This document shows, in pieces, positions 20,879-25,225 of a stretch of DNA of 25,225 nt. This DNA is from Cyanobacteria bacterium UBA11372 (lineage in GTDB: Bacteria > Cyanobacteriota > Cyanobacteriia > Cyanobacteriales > Aerosakkonemataceae), in assembly GCA_003486675.1 (NCBI GenBank), contig DNGG01000415.1, positions 1 through 25,225 of the forward strand, read 5' to 3'. The notes below the pieces were generated by a model that saw nothing but the letters and a program-made list of their open reading frames with translations, had not been told where the DNA came from and did not search any database. Made by a program: the position numbers and the translations under genes. Numbering within the stretch: the stretch's first letter is position 1; the number at the start of each line of letters is the position of its first letter.

Positions 20879-22135
20879 TTACTTGTTATGGCTTAATTTT
20901 TGCAAGCGCTGCCAAGTGAGTGAGGATGTGGATTTTTCCCAATGCCAGCGTAACAATTGACGAACGGGTTGACCGAGGTAATCGCAGTTTGTTTTGTCTT
21001 TCTTGATTGGGATTTGCTGGGTGCGATCGCTTTTTATTCCAATCGCACGTCTCGGTGATACCGTCGCCAGCGCGATCGCTTCTTCCACTTCGCATATTCC
21101 CCACTTAACCAAATTCTGCACCCCTACCAACAGCGGTAGTGTAGTTCCCGCTAGTGTACCGTCTGGCAATCTCGCCGTGCCGTTTTTTACCTCTATCTCG
21201 CGGTTATCCCAAGGGTAAATCCCATCGGGTAACCCCAAGGGTGCCAGGGCGTCGCTGACTAGGAAAACTCCGCGATGCGGCTGACGCCACGCTTCGCGAT
21301 CGCAAAAGCTAGCCCGCAGCAACAACTCCAGCATTATCGGACTGACATGCTCTCCATCCGCTATTAACCCACACCGCACATCCCGATGCACCAAAGCAGC
21401 ACCTAACAACCCAGGCTCCCGATGGTGCAATGGCGGCATCGCATTAAAAGCATGAGTTACCATCCTCGCCCCCAATTCAAACGCTCGTTGCGCTTGTGCC
21501 GCCGTTGCCATCGAGTGACCTAAACTCACTGTAATTCCAAGCGATCGCAAATAACCTATTACCTCCCCCGTCGAGTCCAACTCCGGTGCTAAAGTCATCA
21601 CTTTCACAATCTGGGCATAATCTGCCAAAACCCGCTTGACATTATCAATCGTTAGTGGTAATAAAAATTCAGCCGGATGCGCCCCTCGCTTTTGGGGATT
21701 GAGAAATGGCCCTTCTAAATGCACCCCCAGCATCTTCGCCGTCGGTGCATCTTCTGGCTGTATGGCGGCGAAATCGGTCAAAACGGCTAAACTTTGCTGA
21801 ATTTTCTCGACCGAAGTGGTAACCAGAGTTGGTAAAAATCCATCTACGCCCCGTTGCCAGAGAAATTGGCAAATTTCAGGCAATTTATCGGCATTTTTAG
21901 GAGTTAGGTCGGGAAATGGCAAACCCAGCGCCCCGTTAATCTGTAAATCCACACCACCCGGTGAAATCCAATCCCCCGCTACATTTAAACCTTTGAGGTC
22001 GGTTGGCGCAACTCGTTTGCTAACGGTATCCATCGGCAGAATTTCTTTAATCCTGCCCTGACGATCGACCAAGATCATCTGCAAGCCTTCGTAACCTAAC
22101 AGACGAGCGTTGAAAATATCAAGATCAAGAGTCAT
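20879..22135 (-). CDS. nagA: N-acetylglucosamine-6-phosphate deacetylase
   Basis: A 418-residue amidohydrolase that removes acetate from GlcNAc-6-P, feeding amino-sugar and wall recycling. Motifs: ISPGGVDLQINGALG (the QxN metal-site variant seen in E. coli-type enzymes), GVHLEGPFLNPQKRGAH with the metal-binding Glu, VSLGHSMATAAQA and MVTHAFNAMPPLHHREPG with the His ligands, LIADGEHV, and VSDALAPLG with the catalytic Asp. DGTLAGTTLPL follows. The last 50 or so residues (from RSDRTQQIPIKKDKTNCDYL) look like a lineage-specific extension. It diverges from purE with only about 60 bases between starts. Confidence 0.93.
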   Translation of the reverse strand: MTLDLDIFNARLLGYEGLQMILVDRQGRIKEILPMDTVSKRVAPTDLKGLNVAGDWISPGGVDLQINGALGLPFPDLTPKNADKLPEICQFLWQRGVDGFLPTLVTTSVEKIQQSLAVLTDFAAIQPEDAPTAKMLGVHLEGPFLNPQKRGAHPAEFLLPLTIDNVKRVLADYAQIVKVMTLAPELDSTGEVIGYLRSLGITVSLGHSMATAAQAQRAFELGARMVTHAFNAMPPLHHREPGLLGAALVHRDVRCGLIADGEHVSPIMLELLLRASFCDREAWRQPHRGVFLVSDALAPLGLPDGIYPWDNREIEVKNGTARLPDGTLAGTTLPLLVGVQNLVKWGICEVEEAIALATVSPRRAIGIKSDRTQQIPIKKDKTNCDYLGQPVRQLLRWHWEKSTSSLTWQRLQKLSHNK

Positions 22136-22178
22136 TTGCTAGAAATCGTTCATCGTTTGTCAGAATATCTAAGGATTG

Positions 22179-22206
22179 ACCAATTACCAATCACCAATGA
22201 CCAATT
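22179..22206. repeat. ACCAATN heptamer repeat spanning the purE start
   Basis: Four 7-base units ACCAATT, ACCAATC, ACCAATG, ACCAATT. The ATG of purE (22197) lies across the third and fourth units, so the repeat supplies the leader and the first few codons. Confidence 0.85.
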
Positions 22207-22721
22207 ACCCATTAGTCGGTATTATTATGGGCAGCGATTCCGACTTGCCTACGATGAAGGAAGCGATCGCCACCATCGAAGAATTCGATATCCCCTGCGA
22301 AGTCGCGATCGTCTCTGCCCACCGCACCCCGGAACGTATGGTAGAATATGCCCAATCTGCCCATCAGCGCGGCTTAAAAGTGATTATCGCGGGTGCTGGC
22401 GGCGCTGCCCACCTACCAGGTATGGTTGCATCTCTCACCCCCTTGCCTGTGATAGGCGTTCCCGTTCCCAGCCGTCACTTACAAGGCGTTGATTCGCTCT
22501 ATTCCATTGTCCAAATGCCTGCCGGAATTCCCGTCGCCACCGTCGCCATTGGCAATGCCAAAAATGCCGGGTTGTTAGCAGTACAGATTTTGGCTTCTCA
22601 CCAACCAGAATTACTAGAGCGGGTGCAACAATATCGTCAAACCTTAACCCAGTCGGTAATGGATAAGCAAGCTCGTCTTTCCCAGTTGGGTTATCAGCAA
22701 TACTTAGCCGAGATGCCCTAA
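22197..22721 (+). CDS. purE: N5-carboxyaminoimidazole ribonucleotide mutase
   Basis: PurE rearranges N5-CAIR to CAIR in purine synthesis, in the cytoplasm, as an octamer. Motifs are IIMGSDSDLPTMKEA (phosphate-binding loop), VSAHRTPERM with the catalytic histidine, and AGAGGAAHLPGMVAS; then GVPVPSRHLQGVDSLYSIVQ and NAGLLAVQIL follow. At 174 residues from ATG 22197 it is normal in length; a TTG at 22176 would add seven repeat-encoded residues. The family normally begins only a few residues before the GSDSD motif, favouring 22197. The region upstream is a heptamer repeat with no good ribosome-binding site. A strong hairpin follows the stop. Confidence 0.95.
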   Translation: MTNYPLVGIIMGSDSDLPTMKEAIATIEEFDIPCEVAIVSAHRTPERMVEYAQSAHQRGLKVIIAGAGGAAHLPGMVASLTPLPVIGVPVPSRHLQGVDSLYSIVQMPAGIPVATVAIGNAKNAGLLAVQILASHQPELLERVQQYRQTLTQSVMDKQARLSQLGYQQYLAEMP

Positions 22722-22754
22722 AAAAATCTGTATTTGTAGCTCTGAGGGCAGTGC

Positions 22755-22783
22755 AAAACTGTACTGTAAAATACAGTTTTTTT
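22755..22783 (+). terminator. Rho-independent terminator of purE
   Basis: AAAACTGTA (22755-22763) pairs perfectly with TACAGTTTT (22772-22780) across an 8-base loop, and more T residues follow. It starts 34 bases after the purE stop. Confidence 0.8.
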
Positions 22784-22885
22784 CTCTACAACCACGGGTA
22801 ATTTATCTTTACATCGCGCTACAATTTGGGGCTAACATTTAAACAAGCATAATTATTGCAAGATTGCTTGCTTATTTGTCAGGTT

Positions 22886-22926
22886 GTGTCGTAAATTACA
22901 TTGCAACAGCCAAAACCCGCTATCGT
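22886..22926 (+). promoter_or_regulatory. Candidate NtcA-activated promoter of the ammonium transporter
   Basis: GTG-N8-TAC (22886-22899), in the wider TGTG...TACA context, is one base off the GTA-N8-TAC consensus of NtcA, the cyanobacterial nitrogen regulator. A TAN3T -10 box, TATCGT (22921-22926), begins after a 21-base spacer, matching the usual class II arrangement (about 22). Transcription would start near 22933, leaving a leader of about 155 bases. Confidence 0.7.
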
Positions 22927-23087
22927 GACAATAATTGAGTGGCTGTAGTATAGAACAAATATTTAGATTTGGAGCCAAAGTAGCTTCAATCTAAATGCAA
23001 TTGACGGCTGAGTTTACTTGAGGTATTAGCGGCTTTACCCAAAAGTCGTTGAGAGTCGTTTTAACAGAAATAACCCTGGACGCGAGT

Positions 23088-24662
23088 ATGTCTTATAGAA
23101 CAAGAAAGAGAAAGTGGAAAATACCGAAAAAATCCCTAATTTCGAGTAGCTGGCAATTTATCGGGCGGCTGTCTCCCACTTGGCAAGCTTGCTTCCCCCT
23201 GGCCTTTTTAATTGTGCTGGCGTGGAGTTGTGCGGGAATGGCGCAAAATGCGCCTACCCTGGAAAGCGTCGCCCAAGCGCAAAGAGATTTGAAAGTCGGC
23301 TTGGACACGATGTGGGTGATGATTACCGGCATGTTGGTGTTCTTTATGAACGCTGGTTTCTGTATGTTGGAAACCGGGTTATGCCGTCAGAAAAACGCCG
23401 TCAACGTTCTCGCCAAAAACTTGATTGTATTTGCCCTTTCAACCATTGCTTTTTGGGCGATTGGTTTTGGCTTGATGTTCAGCGATGGCAATAACTTTAT
23501 CGGCACCAGCGGCGGATTTTTCCTCATCGGAGCAGATAACAGCCCAGCAACGGGAACAGCTTACAAAGGCATTTTCAGCGCCCTTAACTGGACGGGCGTA
23601 CCGCTGCTAGCAAAATTCTTTTTCCAACTGGTATTTGCCGGAACCGCAGCGACAATTGTTTCTGGCGCAGTAGCAGAACGGATTAAATTTGTTGCCTTTT
23701 TAATCTTCAGCTTCTTGCTAGTGGGAATTGCTTACCCGATTACCGGACACTGGATTTGGGGCGGCGGCTGGCTGCAAGATATGGGCTTCTGGGATTTTGC
23801 CGGTTCAACCGTCGTACACTCGGTAGGAGGTTGGGCGGCTTTGATGGGTGCGGCATTTTTAGGTCCCCGTTTGGGTAAATACCAAAACGGTGAAAGCGTA
23901 GCCATGCCCGGTCACAATATGAGCATTGCTACCTTGGGCTGTTTAATTTTGTGGTTAGGTTGGTTTGGTTTCAACCCCGGTTCTACAATGGCAGCAGATC
24001 CAGGCGCGATCGCTCACATTGCCATCACCACTAACACCGCTGCTGCCTTTGGCGCTTTGGCTTCCACAGTTGTAGCTTGGGTGTATCTCGGCAAACCCGA
24101 CCTTTCGATGATTATTAACGGTGTATTGGCTGGTTTAGTGGGCGTTACGGCTTCCTGTGCTTGGGTTACCGTTGGTAACTCTGCGATGATCGGGATTGTG
24201 GCGGGCATTCTGGTGGTTTTCGCCGTCACCTTCGTTGATAAACTCAAAATTGATGACCCAGTGGGCGCGATCGCGGTTCACCTCGTCTGCGGCATCTGGG
24301 GAACCTTGGCAGTTGGTTTGTTTGCAGTTGGTCCCGGTGTCTATCCTTGGATGGTTGACATTGCTGGTAACAAGGTTGGCCCCCACGGATTGTTCGCCGG
24401 TGGCGGCTTGAAAAGTTTAATACCTCAAATTATCGGCATTCTCGCCGTGGGAGGCATGACTGTTCTCCTCAGTAGCATCTTCTGGCTGGTGCTAAAATCT
24501 ACCCTTGGTATCCGCGTTTCCCCGGAAGAGGAATTCGTCGGCTTGGATGTTGGCGAACACGGCATGGAAGCTTACAGCGGCTTCCTCAAAGAAGCAGGCG
24601 CTGGAGGCATCTCTGGCAGTTCCGGCGCTTTTCCTAGCAAACATAAGCGTATGAGCGGCTGA
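23088..24662 (+). CDS. amt: Ammonium transporter, Amt family
   Basis: A 524-residue polytopic membrane protein that conducts ammonium/ammonia into the cell. From ATG 23088 it has a basic cytoplasmic start (SYRTRKRKWKIPKKSL), a first hydrophobic segment ending GMAQNA that looks like a cleavable signal peptide, then the Amt core. Family blocks are MNAGFCMLETGLCRQKNAVN, FVFAGTAATIVSGAVAERI-like FQLVFAGTAATIVSGAVAER, the pore histidine in STVVHSVGGWAAL, the second histidine in AIAVHLVCGIWGTLA, and WFGFNPGSTM. The C-terminal EEEFVGLDVGEHGMEAY tail is the conserved regulatory end that contacts PII proteins in Amt/GlnK pairs. A TTG at 23049 would add 13 residues and is less likely. Preceded by an NtcA-like promoter, consistent with induction on nitrogen shortage. 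Confidence 0.95.
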   Translation: MSYRTRKRKWKIPKKSLISSSWQFIGRLSPTWQACFPLAFLIVLAWSCAGMAQNAPTLESVAQAQRDLKVGLDTMWVMITGMLVFFMNAGFCMLETGLCRQKNAVNVLAKNLIVFALSTIAFWAIGFGLMFSDGNNFIGTSGGFFLIGADNSPATGTAYKGIFSALNWTGVPLLAKFFFQLVFAGTAATIVSGAVAERIKFVAFLIFSFLLVGIAYPITGHWIWGGGWLQDMGFWDFAGSTVVHSVGGWAALMGAAFLGPRLGKYQNGESVAMPGHNMSIATLGCLILWLGWFGFNPGSTMAADPGAIAHIAITTNTAAAFGALASTVVAWVYLGKPDLSMIINGVLAGLVGVTASCAWVTVGNSAMIGIVAGILVVFAVTFVDKLKIDDPVGAIAVHLVCGIWGTLAVGLFAVGPGVYPWMVDIAGNKVGPHGLFAGGGLKSLIPQIIGILAVGGMTVLLSSIFWLVLKSTLGIRVSPEEEFVGLDVGEHGMEAYSGFLKEAGAGGISGSSGAFPSKHKRMSG

Positions 24663-24743
24663 TTTCTCTGCCAAAAACGCTCTAAAATCGCCTATTTCAG
24701 TTGGGTTTAATACTTGCTTTTTTTGACAAATTAAACTCGAATT

Positions 24744-24794
24744 TACCCGCTAGGAAAGCTGGCTTTGAAGTTAGCTCAAAAAGCGGGTATTTTT
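24744..24794 (+). terminator. Candidate terminator of the ammonium transporter gene
   Basis: TACCCGCT (24744-24751) pairs with AGCGGGTA (24782-24789), followed by TTTTT. The 30-base loop contains a minor AGCT/AGCT pair. It lies about 80 bases past the stop codon. Confidence 0.65.
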
Positions 24795-24811
24795 CCTGTC
24801 TGTTCGTAGTA

Positions 24812-24825
24812 GGCGCTTGAGCGCC
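24812..24825. repeat. Short GGCGCT palindrome
   Basis: GGCGCT-TG-AGCGCC, a small dispersed-type hairpin in the gap between the ammonium transporter and the following gene. Confidence 0.6.
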
Positions 24826-24950
24826 GTCCCGCCTGCGAATCACATTACCAAAAAAATGTTGCCTATTTTAACCTTAACTTTAGAAACTGACTCTTCTAGC
24901 AAAATTATCAATAGGGAAGCGGATTTTATAAGATTTTTTTAATATTAAAT

Positions 24951-24992
24951 GTATAGATAAATACAGTAAGCTAAATTACCGAGAAGTTGAAT
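24951..24992 (+). promoter_or_regulatory. Perfect NtcA site upstream of the last gene
   Basis: GTA-TAGATAAA-TAC (24951-24964) matches the GTA-N8-TAC consensus exactly. 22 bases later comes TTGAAT (24987-24992), a weak match to the TAN3T -10 box. The distance is canonical. The partial gene starting at 25037 is the likely target. Confidence 0.75.
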
Positions 24993-25036
24993 GAAAGTCA
25001 TTCGCCCAACTCGTTTGTCTTGAGGGAACAGAGCAG

Positions 25037-25225
25037 GTGTTAAGAAAAGTTTTAGTTGCAGGCATAATAGCGCTGTGTCTGCTTGGCGGTATCGTGTCGG
25101 GCAATGTATTTGCCCAAGATGCATCGCCCACCATCAGTCCAACACCCGGACTGAATGCGCCCACCACAATTTCCCCCTCACCAGGGGCAACCTTAAGTCC
25201 CACCCCTGAACTGACTGCACCCGCA
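25037..25225 (+). CDS. Partial exported protein, possibly a second ammonium transporter
   Basis: A frame from GTG 25037 runs 63 codons to the window edge without a stop. It opens with a clear signal peptide (VLRKVLVAGIIALCLLGGIV, then SGNVFAQ with a cleavage site near FAQ-DA). Next is a low-complexity Pro/Thr/Ser-rich stretch with two SPTP motifs. Two facts suggest a second Amt: some cyanobacterial Amt proteins start with this kind of signal and short Pro/Thr linker, and the gene sits behind a perfect NtcA site next to an amt gene. The diagnostic core lies beyond the window, so this stays a guess. A GAGGGAACAGAGCAG stretch upstream of the GTG holds a weak ribosome-binding site. Confidence 0.55.
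   Translation, partial: MLRKVLVAGIIALCLLGGIVSGNVFAQDASPTISPTPGLNAPTTISPSPGATLSPTPELTAPA

Noticed and set aside
22136..22492. Plus-strand 118-codon frame overlapping purE
   Set aside because: It lies out of frame inside purE, is Arg/Pro-rich in translation and lacks a ribosome-binding site; purE is unambiguous.

Overview
The window looks like chromosomal DNA of a filamentous, Oscillatoriales-type cyanobacterium. The chlorophyll gene chlM is present. GCGATCGC (HIP1) sites occur about once per kilobase. Heptamer and octamer short tandem repeats and many dispersed palindromes fill the intergenic spaces, and two NtcA-type promoters sit in front of ammonium-transport genes. Genus and species cannot be fixed from the sequence alone.

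Layout. 1-2.5 kb: thiD (thiamine), then two convergent genes for proline-rich, coiled-coil, single- or double-pass membrane proteins. 2.6-7.2 kb: an ergothioneine locus on the minus strand (egtC-egtB overlapping, then egtD), split by a plus-strand low-molecular-weight phosphatase gene whose active-site loop resembles protein-arginine phosphatases, and by a 197-bp element of nested palindromes. egtB carries an in-frame insertion of a dispersed repeat that also occurs between genes elsewhere in the window. 7.2-9.9 kb: small conserved hypothetical genes, a PadR regulator with a small membrane partner and a clear palindromic operator, and a 243-residue conserved hypothetical. 9.9-11.2 kb: a repeat-rich gap and a RelE/ParE-type toxin-antitoxin pair bounded by 25-bp direct repeats. 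11.3-12.7 kb: two minus-strand secreted proteins, one made of Pro/Tyr/Ala repeats and one a CHAP-SH3-like cell-wall enzyme.

13.0-16.3 kb holds the most unusual locus. Three tightly spaced plus-strand genes encode (1) an NB-ARC/STAND NTPase with an altered Walker A motif and no C-terminal sensor repeats, (2) a membrane Ser/Thr kinase with an extracytoplasmic six-cysteine DUF2690-like domain, and (3) a type IV pilin-like protein carrying the same domain. I propose these as a candidate signalling system in which a kinase and a pseudopilin share one sensor or adhesion module.

16.4-22.1 kb is mostly minus-strand housekeeping: a Uma2-family nuclease-like protein, an acyl-CoA synthetase, a DUF423 membrane protein, chlM, an M50 site-2 protease and nagA. 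purE diverges from nagA. 22.7-25.2 kb is a nitrogen-uptake region: an ammonium transporter and the 5' end of a second secreted or membrane protein, possibly another transporter, each preceded by an NtcA-like site. All functional calls come from reading motifs and remembered family features; no database search was run.
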